Shown: in pieces, positions 53,414-63,384 of the stretch
Layout: each line of letters starts with the position of its first letter
How positions within the stretch are numbered: position 1 is the stretch's first letter
Source: Staphylococcus equorum
GTDB lineage: Bacteria > Bacillota > Bacilli > Staphylococcales > Staphylococcaceae
NCBI RefSeq assembly: GCF_001747895.1
Contig: NZ_LNNB01000009.1
Location: 766,033 to 830,032, forward strand
DNA length: 64,000 nt
Direction of reading: 5' to 3'
Notes under the pieces: model-generated
Told to the model about the DNA's origin: nothing
What the model saw: only the letters and a program-made list of their open reading frames with translations
The model's database searches: none
Made by a program: the position numbers and the translations under genes

Positions 53414-55401
53414 TGAATTTTCCATGGGATCAATTACTTGTTGAAGGTTCTTGGATGATTACAATGGCACAAATCGGTGCCCCATTTGGAATCATTGGAC
53501 TAATCGCAGTAATTACTTATTTTAAATTATGGAAATATTTATACAGAGAATGGTTCACATCTGTCGACCATAAGAAAATCGGGGCAATGTACTTAATCTG
53601 TGCTGTATTAATGTTCGTTCGTGGTGGTATTGACGCATTAATGATGCGTACACAATTAGCGATTCCTAACAATACGTTCTTGGACTCAAATCACTATAAC
53701 GAAGTTTTTAGTACACACGGTGTTATCATGATTATCTTTATGGCAATGCCTTTCATATTTGGTTTATGGAATGTCATTGTACCTTTACAAATTGGTGCTC
53801 GAGACGTTGCATTCCCTGTATTAAATAGCGTAAGTTTCTGGTTATTCTTCTCAGGTATGATTTTATTCAACTTGTCATTTATAATCGGAGGCTCACCTGC
53901 AGCTGGTTGGACTAACTATGCACCACTCGCAGGCGAATTCAGTCCCGGGCCAGGTGTCAATTATTACTTAATTGCAATACAGATTTCTGGTATCGGTACA
54001 CTGATGACAGGTATTAACTTCTTCGTAACCATACTTAGAATGAAAACACCTACAATGAAATTTATGGAAATGCCAATGTTTACGGTTACTACTTTCATTA
54101 CAGCTTTAATCGTTATCTTGGCTTTCCCAGTACTAACAGTAGCATTAGCACTATTTACAACCGATAATATATTCGGTACAGCATTCTTTACAGTTGCTAA
54201 TGGCGGTATGCCAATGCTTTGGGCTAACTTCTTCTGGGTATGGGGGCACCCCGAAGTATACATCGTTATTCTCCCGGCATTCGGTATATACTCTGAAATC
54301 ATTCCAACGTTTGCGCGTAAACGCCTATTTGGTCACCAAAGTATGGTTTGGGCGACTGCAGGTATCGCATTCTTAAGTTTCTTAGTTTGGGTTCACCATT
54401 TCTTCACAATGGGTAATGGTGCATTAATTAACTCATTCTTCTCGATTTCAACAATGCTTATTGGTATACCAACCGGTGTTAAAATATTTAACTGGTTGTT
54501 CACGCTTTACCAAGGTCGTATTACCTTTGAATCACCAATGCTATTTGCATTAGGATTCATACCTAACTTCTTAATTGGTGGGGTAACTGGTATTATGCTT
54601 TCTATGGCAGCAGCAGATTACCAATACCACAACACGTACTTCTTAGTAGCCCATTTCCACTACACATTAGTAGCGGGGGTTGTATTTGCCTGTCTAGGAG
54701 CTTTAATATTCTGGTGGCCTAAGATGACTGGATTTAAGTTGAACGAGAAATTAAATAAATGGTGTTTCTGGTTCTTTATGATCGGTTTCAACATTTGTTT
54801 CATACCTCAATTCATACTAGGTCTTGATGGTATGCCACGTCGTTTATACACTTACATGCCAGAAGATGGTTGGTGGTTACTAAACGTAATTTCAACTTTC
54901 GGTGCCCTATTAATGGCATTAGGCTTTATGTTCTTAGTCGCAAGTATTGTATACAGCTTCTTCAAAGCACCACGTGAAGCAACTGGTGATAACTGGGATG
55001 GCTTAGGTCGTACATTAGAATGGTCAACTGCAGGAGCAATGCCACCTAAATACAACTTTGCTATCACGCCAGACTGGAACGACTATGATACATTTGTTGA
55101 TATGAAAGAACATGGTCGTCATTATTTAGATAACCATAATTACACAGATATCCACATGCCGAATAATACGCCAGTTGGTGTGTTCATGGGAATATTCTTC
55201 ACTATTGGTGGTTTCTTCCTAGTATTTGAAACAATGCTACCGGCTATTCTTTGCTTAATTGGTATCTTTGGCACTATGATTTATCGTAGTTTCCAAGTAG
55301 ATCACGGTTATCATATACCAGTTTCTGAAGTAGCTGAGACTGAAAAACGTTTACGTGAAGCACGTATAAAAGAAAAGGAGGCTGTAAGTCATGAGTCATG
55401 A
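53413..55401 (+). CDS. qoxB: Cytochrome aa3 quinol oxidase subunit I
   Basis: Catalytic proton-pumping subunit with haem and CuB, 662 residues and about 14-15 helices. The haem a ligand region is FSTHGVIMI (about residue 97-105), the His-Tyr region is [19 protein letters not shown] (about 276-294), CuB ligands are in [10 protein letters not shown], and the second haem pair is in [16 protein letters not shown]. All key His residues are present. Overlaps qoxC by 11 bp. Confidence 0.98.
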   Translation: MNFPWDQLLVEGSWMITMAQIGAPFGIIGLIAVITYFKLWKYLYREWFTSVDHKKIGAMYLICAVLMFVRGGIDALMMRTQLAIPNNTFLDSNHYNEVFSTHGVIMIIFMAMPFIFGLWNVIVPLQIGARDVAFPVLNSVSFWLFFSGMILFNLSFIIGGSPAAGWTNYAPLAGEFSPGPGVNYYLIAIQISGIGTLMTGINFFVTILRMKTPTMKFMEMPMFTVTTFITALIVILAFPVLTVALALFTTDNIFGTAFFTVANGGMPMLWANFFWVWGHPEVYIVILPAFGIYSEIIPTFARKRLFGHQSMVWATAGIAFLSFLVWVHHFFTMGNGALINSFFSISTMLIGIPTGVKIFNWLFTLYQGRITFESPMLFALGFIPNFLIGGVTGIMLSMAAADYQYHNTYFLVAHFHYTLVAGVVFACLGALIFWWPKMTGFKLNEKLNKWCFWFFMIGFNICFIPQFILGLDGMPRRLYTYMPEDGWWLLNVISTFGALLMALGFMFLVASIVYSFFKAPREATGDNWDGLGRTLEWSTAGAMPPKYNFAITPDWNDYDTFVDMKEHGRHYLDNHNYTDIHMPNNTPVGVFMGIFFTIGGFFLVFETMLPAILCLIGIFGTMIYRSFQVDHGYHIPVSEVAETEKRLREARIKEKEAVSHES

Positions 55402-55996
55402 TGCAAACACAATTGATCAACGTTCGCATGAAGGTGAATTAAATAAGCTTGGCTTTTGGATTTTCCTTACAGCTGAATTCTCATTATTCGGGACGTTATT
55501 TGCAGCATTACTAACACTGCAACACGGTGGCGATTATGCTGGTAAAATGACTACCGAGTTATTTGAATTACCGCTCATTTTGATAATGACATTTGCTTTA
55601 TTAATTAGTTCTTATACATGTGGTATTGCAATTTACTACATGAGAAAAGAAAAAGAAAAATTAATGATGATTTGGATGATTATCACTGTATTATTAGGTA
55701 TCGTCTTCGTAGGTTTTGAAATCTATGAATTCACGCACTATGTACATGAGGGTGTTAATCTTTCTATTGGTTCTTATTGGTCTAGTTTCTTTATACTATT
55801 AGGAACACATGGTGCCCACGTATCGTTAGGTATCGTCTGGATTATCTGCTTATTAATTCAAGTAGCCATGCGAGGATTAAATAAAGACAATGCTCCTAAA
55901 TTATTTATAGTAAGTTTATATTGGCACTTTTTAGATGTTGTATGGATCTTCATCTTCACTGCCGTATATATGATAGGGATGGTGTTTAGCGGATGA
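55391..55996 (+). CDS. qoxC: Cytochrome aa3 quinol oxidase subunit III
   Basis: 201 residues with five helices; starts with [20 protein letters not shown] and shows [14 protein letters not shown] and the final [17 protein letters not shown] typical of subunit III. Overlaps both neighbours. Confidence 0.97.
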   Translation: MSHDANTIDQRSHEGELNKLGFWIFLTAEFSLFGTLFAALLTLQHGGDYAGKMTTELFELPLILIMTFALLISSYTCGIAIYYMRKEKEKLMMIWMIITVLLGIVFVGFEIYEFTHYVHEGVNLSIGSYWSSFFILLGTHGAHVSLGIVWIICLLIQVAMRGLNKDNAPKLFIVSLYWHFLDVVWIFIFTAVYMIGMVFSG

Positions 55997-56283
55997 ATAC
56001 AATAGTAAAACACACAGTAGGTTTTATTGCCTCAATCGTTCTGACAATATTAGCAGTGTTTGTAACTTTATACACATCTATGGAACTTAACGTTAAGATT
56101 ACCATCATTTTTGGTTTTGCTTTTATACAAGCTGCAGTTCAATTATTAATGTTCATGCACTTAACTGAAGGTAGAGACGGAAACTTACAAGCATTTAAAG
56201 TAGTATTTGCGATTATCATTACCTTAATTACTGTTATTGGTACTTATTGGGTAATGCAAGGTGGACACTCAGCTCACTTATAA
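55993..56283 (+). CDS. qoxD: Cytochrome aa3 quinol oxidase subunit IV
   Basis: 96-residue three-helix subunit IV. The conserved [20 protein letters not shown] marks the family. Last gene of the operon; overlaps qoxC by 4 bp. Confidence 0.96.
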   Translation: MNTIVKHTVGFIASIVLTILAVFVTLYTSMELNVKITIIFGFAFIQAAVQLLMFMHLTEGRDGNLQAFKVVFAIIITLITVIGTYWVMQGGHSAHL

Positions 56284-56290
56284 TCCAAGA

Positions 56291-56322
56291 AAAGACTTCT
56301 CTTTTAGAGAAGTCTTTTTTTT
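56291..56322 (+). terminator. Terminator of qoxABCD
   Basis: AAAGACTTCTC pairs with GAGAAGTCTTT (11 bp), followed by a run of T. Confidence 0.92.
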
Positions 56323-56487
56323 ATTATTTATTAAATTATAGAAGTTAATTTCTATTGATTTTATGATGTTCCCCTACTTTTATGTTCAATTTAAATTCAC
56401 ATTCATTTTATATACAACACTTTTAACAGAAAACAATGTAAAATGGATTTATACGATAATAAAATGACTTAGGAGGACTTAACAATT

Positions 56488-57396
56488 ATGAAACAACCAA
56501 TCATTATAGATACCGATCCTGGTATTGATGATGCCGCTGCTATAAGCATTGCGCTGAATCACCCTAACTTTGATTTACGAATGATTACGACAATAAATGG
56601 TAATGTTGGCATTGAAAAAACAACAGCGAATACATTGAAACTTAAGCAATTTTTTGCAAGTGATGTACCCGTTCATAGAGGCTCCTCTCAACCATTAGTT
56701 TCCGAAATTGTAAATGCAAGCAAAGTTCATGGTGAGTCAGGTATGGATGGTTATCCATTTCCTGAAGCAAATGAAAAAGATTTAGCTTCAACACATGCTG
56801 TGGAAGCAATGCGAAAGGCTTTATTAAATAGTGAAATTCCTATAACACTTATACCTATAGGTCCATTAACGAATATTGCCTTATTACTTTCTACTTATCC
56901 AGAAGTAAAAGATTATATTAAAGAAATTGTGTTAATGGGAGGAAGCGCAGGACGCGGTAATGTCACCCCTTTAGCGGAATTCAATATTTATTGTGACCCT
57001 GAAGCTGCACAAATCGTTTTTAATTCTGGTTTGCCTTTAACTATGGTAGGACTTGATGTAGCAAGAAGTTCAACCTTAAGCCATTCATTTGTAAATAAAC
57101 TCCAAACACTAAATGAAACTGGTGATATGTTGCATCAAATCTTCAAGCATTACAAAGGCGATGATTTTGAAAAAGGGATTAATGTATACGATGCATATAC
57201 TGTGCTTTATTTGCTTCATCCTGAAAAATTCAATGTGCAGGAAGCCGATGTTCAAATAGAAACGAATGGCACGTTTACAAAAGGTGCCACAGTAACAGAT
57301 TTTAAATCTCGCTTCCCTAATTGTTCAGTGGTCATGTCCATTCATCCAGATACGTTTGAGGACATGTTCGTCAATGCACTAAAATACTGTAAATAA
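56488..57396 (+). CDS. Inosine-uridine-preferring nucleoside hydrolase
   Basis: Splits ribonucleosides into base and ribose, for salvage. 302 residues. The N-terminal calcium/ribose motif DTDPGIDDAAAISIAL (about residues 8-23) is intact, as are VHGESGMDGYPFPE and LIPIGPLTNIALLL, and AEFNIYCDPEAAQIVF near residue 163. A family call is safe; whether it prefers pyrimidine or purine nucleosides (RihA, B or C) cannot be told. ATG after TTAGGAGGAC. Stands alone between terminators. Confidence 0.92.
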   Translation: MKQPIIIDTDPGIDDAAAISIALNHPNFDLRMITTINGNVGIEKTTANTLKLKQFFASDVPVHRGSSQPLVSEIVNASKVHGESGMDGYPFPEANEKDLASTHAVEAMRKALLNSEIPITLIPIGPLTNIALLLSTYPEVKDYIKEIVLMGGSAGRGNVTPLAEFNIYCDPEAAQIVFNSGLPLTMVGLDVARSSTLSHSFVNKLQTLNETGDMLHQIFKHYKGDDFEKGINVYDAYTVLYLLHPEKFNVQEADVQIETNGTFTKGATVTDFKSRFPNCSVVMSIHPDTFEDMFVNALKYCK

Positions 57397-57444
57397 ATTA
57401 AATATGATTTATACCATATTATGACTATTACTTATACCTAAGAA

Positions 57445-57512
57445 AAAAACACTCCTAATACTGTCATCAAGTTAAAGGCTATACCTTTGTTCTTGGCAGT
57501 TAGGAGTGTTTT
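57445..57512. terminator. Bidirectional terminator between the nucleoside hydrolase and fmtA
   Basis: AAAACACTCCTAATACTG pairs with CAGTTAGGAGTGTTTT (one bulged base) around a loop of about 33 bases that can also pair weakly (AAAGG/CCTTT). Confidence 0.85.
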
Positions 57513-57550
57513 AAATTTCATGATTTTAGGTTATTACAATAATCAAGTAA

Positions 57551-58699
57551 TTAATAACGTTGCCCTACTTTATTATAAGGCTTGTCTTGTTTTAGTAATT
57601 CATTAAAAATATGTTTTATCTTTTTCTCATTATTAACTTCATTATGCTCATAATTTGTCCCAAGCACTACAATATAATCGTCATTGAAGTATGCTGTAAA
57701 TACTTGTCCAAAAAAACCACCATTAATCCTATTTTTAGTGGGAAGTGAATAAAAACCATAACGATACGCTATTGGGTAACGTGGCGTTAAGCTTTCATGT
57801 AGTAAAGGCGTTGTTATATTATCTTTGAACAATTCATTCTTTTGTATACTTAAGATCAATTTACCCATATCATGAGGCGTCATATATAAATTACCTGCGC
57901 CGTAATATTGGTTTAAAATATTAGGCTTCTGTCTCACCGGGTTTCCTGTATTTTCATCATTTTTATATCCTTCAGCCATATCTTTTTTGAAAGTTTCATC
58001 ATTAAAGAATGCTGTATGTTCTAATCCATATGGCTTTGATAATCTTTTTGCAAAATTCTTTGAAAAAGATTCACCAGTTACTTCTTCTATCACACGAGAT
58101 AAAACTAAGTAATTAGCATCATTATATCTATTTTTATTATAAAATTTAGGCTCAATCCCTCTGTGCTGTATTGACTGTACTGCACTATCTAAATTTTTAT
58201 AAGAGGTTGAAGCTTTATATTTATATAAACCGCTTTGATGAAGCATAAGTTGATTTAATGTAATAGGTTTTGATGTTTTGAACCATGGTAAATACTGATT
58301 AACCGTATTATTCATATTTATTTTTTGCTCATTTTCTAATTGCTTAAGCATTAAACCTGTAGTGAATTTTTGAGATGAGCCAATTAAATATAATGTATCT
58401 GCCCTATTCTTTTCCTCTGTTTCAAAATTTTTGAAACCATAGCCTTTATTTAATTTAAGTTGTCCCCGTTCAAAAACAGCTGCAGTCCCATTAAAATTAA
58501 CTTGTTCTAAATATTGATGAATCGCATTTATTTGTGGATTATTTTTATCCATCACTGTTTTTAAATGATTCGTATGAACACTTTGGTATTTCGTATCCTG
58601 TTTATTATCTTGATAATATCTGTATCCAATTGTAAAAGTGATGATTGCTAGAATAAAAATTAAAAAAATTGTAAGTTGTTTTAGTTTTTTTGCTGTCAT
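57551..58699 (-). CDS. fmtA: FmtA-like serine hydrolase (penicillin-recognising family)
   Basis: Membrane-anchored esterase/PBP-like protein. 382 residues: basic start, one hydrophobic anchor (about residues 9-27) and a class C beta-lactamase-type domain. The catalytic SxxK is SSQK at residues 108-111 in LIGSSQKFTTG. The SGLYKY and the YGAGNLYMTPHD segments match the second and acidic motifs of FmtA. No KTG triad is seen; NGGFFGQ stands in its place. S. aureus FmtA next to qox removes D-alanine from teichoic acids, and the same position here supports the name. Confidence 0.88.
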   Translation of the reverse strand: MTAKKLKQLTIFLIFILAIITFTIGYRYYQDNKQDTKYQSVHTNHLKTVMDKNNPQINAIHQYLEQVNFNGTAAVFERGQLKLNKGYGFKNFETEEKNRADTLYLIGSSQKFTTGLMLKQLENEQKINMNNTVNQYLPWFKTSKPITLNQLMLHQSGLYKYKASTSYKNLDSAVQSIQHRGIEPKFYNKNRYNDANYLVLSRVIEEVTGESFSKNFAKRLSKPYGLEHTAFFNDETFKKDMAEGYKNDENTGNPVRQKPNILNQYYGAGNLYMTPHDMGKLILSIQKNELFKDNITTPLLHESLTPRYPIAYRYGFYSLPTKNRINGGFFGQVFTAYFNDDYIVVLGTNYEHNEVNNEKKIKHIFNELLKQDKPYNKVGQRY

Positions 58700-58718
58700 C
58701 TTGCTGCCTCTACATAAA

Positions 58719-60383
58719 TTAATCTATATTTTGAATATAGTCTTTTTCAAATTGATCTGTAATTGCATCTATATCTTCTACATTCAGAGAGAAATAGAGC
58801 TTAATTTTTGGCTCTGTTCCAGATGGTCTAAGAGCGATAAACCCATCCTCAAAAATAAATCTAATTAGATTCGTTTTTGGTAATGTTAATGCTTCTGTTG
58901 TACCTTCTACAACATTTCTATTTTCACCCGTATGATAATCTTCTATTTGTTTTATATCCATACCACAAATTGAGAATATATCTTTATCTCTAAATTGACT
59001 CATTATATTCGAAATCTTTTCTACACCTTCCGCCCCTTCAAATGACGGTGCGAGTGTTCTATCTTTAAATGCACCAATATTTTGATAAATATCTTCCATA
59101 GTGTCTTTAAATGTCAAACCATTTTTAGATAATAGATTCTTATATTTAACTAATAAAGGTACCATTTGAATTGCATCTTTATCTCTAGAAATTGATTTTG
59201 CTAAATAACCGTGACTTTCCTCAAATGCAAGTAATAATTGCGTCTCGTTATCTGCACTTTTTTGCTCAAGTAAATCAGAAATATATTTGAATCCAGTTAG
59301 CACATTGTTAACTTGTACATTTAATGCTAATGCTAATCTTTCTGCTAATTCACTTGTCACGATAGATTTTATAATATAAAGCGGTGCACCAGCTTCAACC
59401 AAGTCTTGAAATCTCAATTTCATAAATAGTAATCCAATTTCATTACCATTAAAATATCGATAATCATTTTTTCCATAACGCTCAATAAAACCAAATCTAT
59501 CTGCATCAGGATCTGTAGCTATGACAAGTTGTGCGTCTGTTTTTTCTGCAAGTGCTAAGCCGTAATTAAAAGCAGTTTCATCTTCAGGGTTAGCAATTTC
59601 TACAGTTGGGAAATTGCCGTCCGGTGTAGATTGCTCTTCTTCTATCACAAAATTTTGGTAATCCAATTCTGTTAATATATTTGAAACCAACGGTAAACTT
59701 GTACCATGTAAACTGGTTAATACTACTTTTGCATCTTTTTCATCAATCGAACCTACTAAATCTTTAACTTCACTTTTATATTTGTCGGTTACTTCACTAG
59801 TAATATACTTAATTTTGTCATTTTCTTTTAATACTTTAAAATCGCCCTTTTCAATTGATAATGGGGATTCTATGGTATTAATATAGTTGCTAAGTTGTTC
59901 GGATTCATCAGGTAGTAATTGACCGCCTTTTTCATCATAAATTTTTATACCATTATAATTTTTAGGATTATGACTAGCTGTTATCATCACACCTGCATCT
60001 GCATTCAAATGTCTCACAGCAAATGATAACTCTGGGGTAGATTTATAATCTTCTGATAAAATAGGTGTAACATTATTATTAGCAAGCACACTAGCCATTT
60101 CTTGTGAAAATGCTTTAGATAAAAACCTCGTATCAAAGTGTATGACTACTGTTGGTGAATCACTTTTATTACTTAAATATTGAGCTAAGCCTAAAGCTAC
60201 TTTGCGAATCGTAAATGCATTTAATCTTCCTGGTCCTAAACCAAAAGTGCTTCGAATACCTGCAGTTCCAAAAGCTAAACTTCCTTTGAACCCTTCTTCT
60301 TTTTCTGTTTCTGTTTGTACTTCATAAAAATCTTTCACTAAACTCTCATCTATTTTATCTAACCATTCTTGCTTCATACTCAC
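58719..60383 (-). CDS. Phosphoglucomutase/phosphomannomutase family protein
   Basis: Alpha-D-phosphohexomutase, 554 residues, all four domains complete. Domain 1 has the phosphoserine loop TASHNPKNYNGIKIYD (about residues 134-149), domain 2 holds the metal loop DPDADRFG (about 293-300), domain 3 has FEESHGY, and domain 4 RPSGTEPKIKLY. Size and the EEESHGY-type sugar loop fit the PgcA/phosphoglucomutase branch that makes glucose-1-phosphate for UDP-glucose, glycolipid anchor and teichoic acid glucosylation. As I recall, pgcA of S. aureus lies elsewhere, so this may be a relocated or second copy. It stands directly upstream of fmtA with a 19-bp gap, suggesting co-transcription. Confidence 0.88.
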   Translation of the reverse strand: MSMKQEWLDKIDESLVKDFYEVQTETEKEEGFKGSLAFGTAGIRSTFGLGPGRLNAFTIRKVALGLAQYLSNKSDSPTVVIHFDTRFLSKAFSQEMASVLANNNVTPILSEDYKSTPELSFAVRHLNADAGVMITASHNPKNYNGIKIYDEKGGQLLPDESEQLSNYINTIESPLSIEKGDFKVLKENDKIKYITSEVTDKYKSEVKDLVGSIDEKDAKVVLTSLHGTSLPLVSNILTELDYQNFVIEEEQSTPDGNFPTVEIANPEDETAFNYGLALAEKTDAQLVIATDPDADRFGFIERYGKNDYRYFNGNEIGLLFMKLRFQDLVEAGAPLYIIKSIVTSELAERLALALNVQVNNVLTGFKYISDLLEQKSADNETQLLLAFEESHGYLAKSISRDKDAIQMVPLLVKYKNLLSKNGLTFKDTMEDIYQNIGAFKDRTLAPSFEGAEGVEKISNIMSQFRDKDIFSICGMDIKQIEDYHTGENRNVVEGTTEALTLPKTNLIRFIFEDGFIALRPSGTEPKIKLYFSLNVEDIDAITDQFEKDYIQNID

Positions 60384-60853
60384 ATTTCCTCCTTATATCT
60401 TTCACTAAAGATATATCCATTTCAATTATTAATTTTTAAAATATTTTATAGAAAGCATTGTTCTTAAATTATAACGTAGCAAAGCTCTTTTTTCTTATAT
60501 TTATAATTATTTTGTCATTTCCTTGCAACACAGTTATTGTTCACAAGATGATATTTCTATTATATATTATAGCTCATGTATCGCTATAAATCATTTCTAA
60601 GCAAATGACATTTTTGTTAGTTTCTATTGATAAACTCCAATGTAAAAGCCTTATACTTCACATACCCTCATTTAATTTTACTTTAAACTTGAAAATAACA
60701 CATTCATAGTTGATATTTACTAGCTATAGTAATAAAATTATAAGTTATAGTACATTTTCTTCTTTACAAATATTTAATATAGTTAAAAGAGCTATAACAT
60801 TTAACGATAATATAGTAACATGTACAAAATCATATACATGGGGAGCTTCAAAC
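60384..60853. other. Divergent intergenic region between the phosphohexomutase gene and lcpB
   Basis: 470 bp of AT-rich sequence. A frame extends lcpB upstream to 60710 but has no ribosome binding site or protein-like start. Promoters for both flanking genes must lie here; I see no RNA gene, hairpin or repeat that stands out. Confidence 0.4.
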
Positions 60854-62158
60854 ATGAATAAATTTTTTAAATATTTTTTAATATTTCTATCTTTAGTTCT
60901 TGTCGTTGTTCCGGTTATATTTGCTATCATTCTACTCAAATCATCTCAAGGTGCTTTTGAGAATTCTTTTAACGATGGTGATTCCTCGAGGAAATCAAAC
61001 ATTCGTGAATCTAAAGTCGATCCTTCAAAAGATCCTATTTCTATCTTATTTCTAGGTATTGATGGAAATAGCGGGCGAGAAAAAAATGGGCAAAGTACTG
61101 AACAATCAAGAACCGATGCAATGATTCTTTCAACATTTAGTTCTGATAAAGAACAAATAAGAATGCTAAGCATTCCACGTGATACAATCAGCTATATTCC
61201 AAAAGTAGGTTATTATGATAAAATCACGCATGCACATGCTTATGGTGGACCTACAGCTTCAATGGATTCTGTAGAAGCTACTTTAAATGTACCCGTTGAT
61301 TATTATGTACGTATTAATATGGACGCATTTGTAGATGCTGTTGATGAACTTGGTGGCATTGAATATGATGTCCCTTATGACATCAGTGAACCAAATACAG
61401 ATGACAGTGGCAAAATAAAAGTTGAAAAAGGCCTTCAAAAGCTAAATGGAGACGAAGCATTAGCAGTCGCAAGAACGCGACATCAAGATTCTGATTTAAA
61501 ACGCGGTCAAAGACAAATGGAGTTAATTAAAAAACTCTTTGCTAAGGCACAAAATGCTGATTCCTTTAGTAAACTAGATGATGTTATTGAAATAGTTGGG
61601 AATAATTCAAAACACAATTTAAGCTATGACGAGGTAAAAGCACTTGCGACATCTTATTTAAAAGATGATGTTGAAATCAAAAGTAAACAACTTAAAGGTG
61701 AAGATGATTACTTAAATGGAATCTATTATTACAATCCAGATATTAAAAGTATTCAAGACACTTCAAATTTATTACGTGATGATTTAAATTTACCTGAAAT
61801 TGAAGATACAAATGAATTCTTAAATCAACGTGTCACTGATTTTTATGGTACACTCGTACCACAAACAGAGTTAGACAGTAGCTTACTTAGAAAAAATCAA
61901 AATGATACTTCCAATGATGAAGATGAAGACAATTCATCTGAATTAAATGACACTGAAAGCAACGATAATTCACAACAACAGAATAGCGACCAGCAACAGA
62001 CTGATCCTAATCAACAACAAGTAGACCCTAACCAACAACAAAACAATAATAATCAGCAACAACAGAATAACAACATGCAACAAACTGATCCTAATCAGCA
62101 ACAGGTAGATCCTAGTCAACAACAAAATGCTCAAGAAGTACCAACTAATCAATATTAA
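60854..62158 (+). CDS. lcpB: LytR-CpsA-Psr family wall-teichoic-acid ligase, probable LcpB
   Basis: Attaches teichoic acid or other glycopolymers to peptidoglycan. 434 residues from the ATG at 60854 (GGGGAG upstream). A single helix (about residues 5-26) puts the domain outside the cell. The LCP core starts ISILFLGIDGNSG (about 61-73) and has SRTDAMILSTF, LSIPRDTISYIP, GPTASMDSVEATL and ARTRHQDSDLKRGQRQMELI, which include the Arg/Asp pyrophosphate-binding residues. From residue 355 the tail is acidic, then Q/N/D-rich with a tandem DPNQQQ pattern. S. aureus has lcpB in this position near fmtA and atl. A DUF2538 gene follows 21 bp later. Confidence 0.88.
   Translation: MNKFFKYFLIFLSLVLVVVPVIFAIILLKSSQGAFENSFNDGDSSRKSNIRESKVDPSKDPISILFLGIDGNSGREKNGQSTEQSRTDAMILSTFSSDKEQIRMLSIPRDTISYIPKVGYYDKITHAHAYGGPTASMDSVEATLNVPVDYYVRINMDAFVDAVDELGGIEYDVPYDISEPNTDDSGKIKVEKGLQKLNGDEALAVARTRHQDSDLKRGQRQMELIKKLFAKAQNADSFSKLDDVIEIVGNNSKHNLSYDEVKALATSYLKDDVEIKSKQLKGEDDYLNGIYYYNPDIKSIQDTSNLLRDDLNLPEIEDTNEFLNQRVTDFYGTLVPQTELDSSLLRKNQNDTSNDEDEDNSSELNDTESNDNSQQQNSDQQQTDPNQQQVDPNQQQNNNNQQQQNNNMQQTDPNQQQVDPSQQQNAQEVPTNQY
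61997..62128 (+). repeat. In-frame repeat in the LcpB tail
   Basis: Two 48-bp copies (61997-62044 and 62081-62128), 84 bp apart, both encoding a QTDPNQQQVDP(N/S)QQQN unit. The DNA copies differ at several third positions, so the repeat is under some protein-level constraint or is old. Between them lies N/Q-rich filler. Confidence 0.75.
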
Positions 62159-62179
62159 CTGTGGAGAGGAGCTCACTAT

Positions 62180-62650
62180 ATGTCACGCAAAACATACGAA
62201 AAACTTGCTCATATAAACGGAATGTTTAATGTTTTAGAACAACAAATGATACACAGCAAAGATATGGCGCTTTTTAGAAATGAATTTTTCTATGTCAATC
62301 ATGAACACCGTGAAAACTATGAAGCTTTACGCATATACTATAAAGATAGTGATAATAACCCTATCATCGATGGTGCATGTTATATTGTTGGACTTCCAGA
62401 AATATTCGAAAAAGTTGATGTTTTTGAATCAGAATTACCGTTTTCATGGGTTTATAATCAAAATGGTATAACAGAAACAATGAAAGAAATTAGCGTACCT
62501 ATCCAATATCTTATTGCCGCTGCATTAGAGGTTACAGATGTTAATTTATTCAGACCGTCTGGTTTTACTATGGGTATGAATAATTGGAATATTGCTCAAA
62601 TGCGAATTTTTTGGCAATATACTGCGATAATTAGAAAAGAAGCACAATAA
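62180..62650 (+). CDS. DUF2538 family protein
   Basis: A 156-residue soluble protein with no signal or helix. Starts MSRKTYEKLAHINGMFNVLEQ and has the characteristic FRNEFFYVNHEHRENYEALR and a W-rich end (MNNWNIAQMRIFWQY). Staphylococcal relatives of unknown function sit behind the LCP gene in the same order. The 21-bp gap and the GGAGAGGAG site argue for one operon with lcpB, so a link to envelope work is possible but unproven. Confidence 0.8.
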   Translation: MSRKTYEKLAHINGMFNVLEQQMIHSKDMALFRNEFFYVNHEHRENYEALRIYYKDSDNNPIIDGACYIVGLPEIFEKVDVFESELPFSWVYNQNGITETMKEISVPIQYLIAAALEVTDVNLFRPSGFTMGMNNWNIAQMRIFWQYTAIIRKEAQ

Positions 62651-62663
62651 TCAATAAATTAAC

Positions 62664-62698
62664 GCCCTATCATATTAAACTTTGATAGGGTCTTTTTT
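62664..62698 (+). terminator. Terminator of lcpB-DUF2538
   Basis: CCCTATCA pairs with TGATAGGG around a ten-base loop, followed by TCTTTTTTT. Confidence 0.85.
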
Positions 62699-62728
62699 TA
62701 ACCAAAATAAATGAAATGAGGAATTGTT

Positions 62729-63151
62729 ATGTTTAAAATTGTTACCACACCTTCCATGATGGAAGATGCATACAGTGTTCGAAAACAAGTATTTGTTCTT
62801 GAACAAGGTGTACCGCTAGAAAATGAAATAGATCAATATGAAGCTATTGCTACACATATCGTTGGATATGATGAAAACAACCTCCCCTTTGCCACTGGTA
62901 GATTTCGTCCTCATGACAATGGCGTTAAAATAGAAAGAGTTGCTATTATTGCGTCTCATAGAAAATCTGGATATGGCAAATTACTTATGCGCTTTATAGA
63001 AGATGTTGCTAAAAACCAAGGCCATCATTCGTTAATGCTAAATGCGCAATGTCATGCTCAAACATTTTATGAATCTCTAGAATATGATCCTTTTGGAGAA
63101 GTTTTCATTGAAGAAAATATTGAACATATTGCTATGGCAAAATCAATTTAA
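62729..63151 (+). CDS. GNAT family acetyltransferase
   Basis: A 140-residue single GNAT domain. It begins MFKIVTTPSMMEDAYSVRKQ with VFVLEQGVP (typical of ElaA/YjcF-like GNATs), and has the acetyl-CoA loop SHRKSGYGKLLMRFIEDVAK (about residues 75-94) and the LNAQCHAQTFYESLEYDPFG end. Substrate unknown. It has its own site (ATGAGGAATTGT) and is preceded by a terminator, so it is probably transcribed alone; the atl gene follows 233 bp later. Confidence 0.85.
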   Translation: MFKIVTTPSMMEDAYSVRKQVFVLEQGVPLENEIDQYEAIATHIVGYDENNLPFATGRFRPHDNGVKIERVAIIASHRKSGYGKLLMRFIEDVAKNQGHHSLMLNAQCHAQTFYESLEYDPFGEVFIEENIEHIAMAKSI

Positions 63152-63384
63152 CACAATTCAATATTTTTTTACATTTATATTGCAACTATTCTTTGTAATA
63201 TTTCACAACGTGTAATATTTCAATATTTTTTAAAATAAGCTTTATAACGCTTTAAATCAGATGTTATAGCTTTTCCAAAACTTAATTAGATTAATTTTAT
63301 ATTACAAGTCAGTAAAATTAAGCCACTCAACCAAAAGTCGTATTATAATGGATATTAAATATATATAGTTAAAGGGGCAGTTTA

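Noticed and set aside
60710..60853. 48-codon upstream extension of lcpB
   Set aside because: No ribosome binding site; the internal ATG at 60854 follows GGGGAG and starts a typical signal anchor.
61997..62128. CRISPR-like spaced repeats
   Set aside because: Repeats are imperfect, in frame and encode Q/N-rich protein; no cas genes are present.
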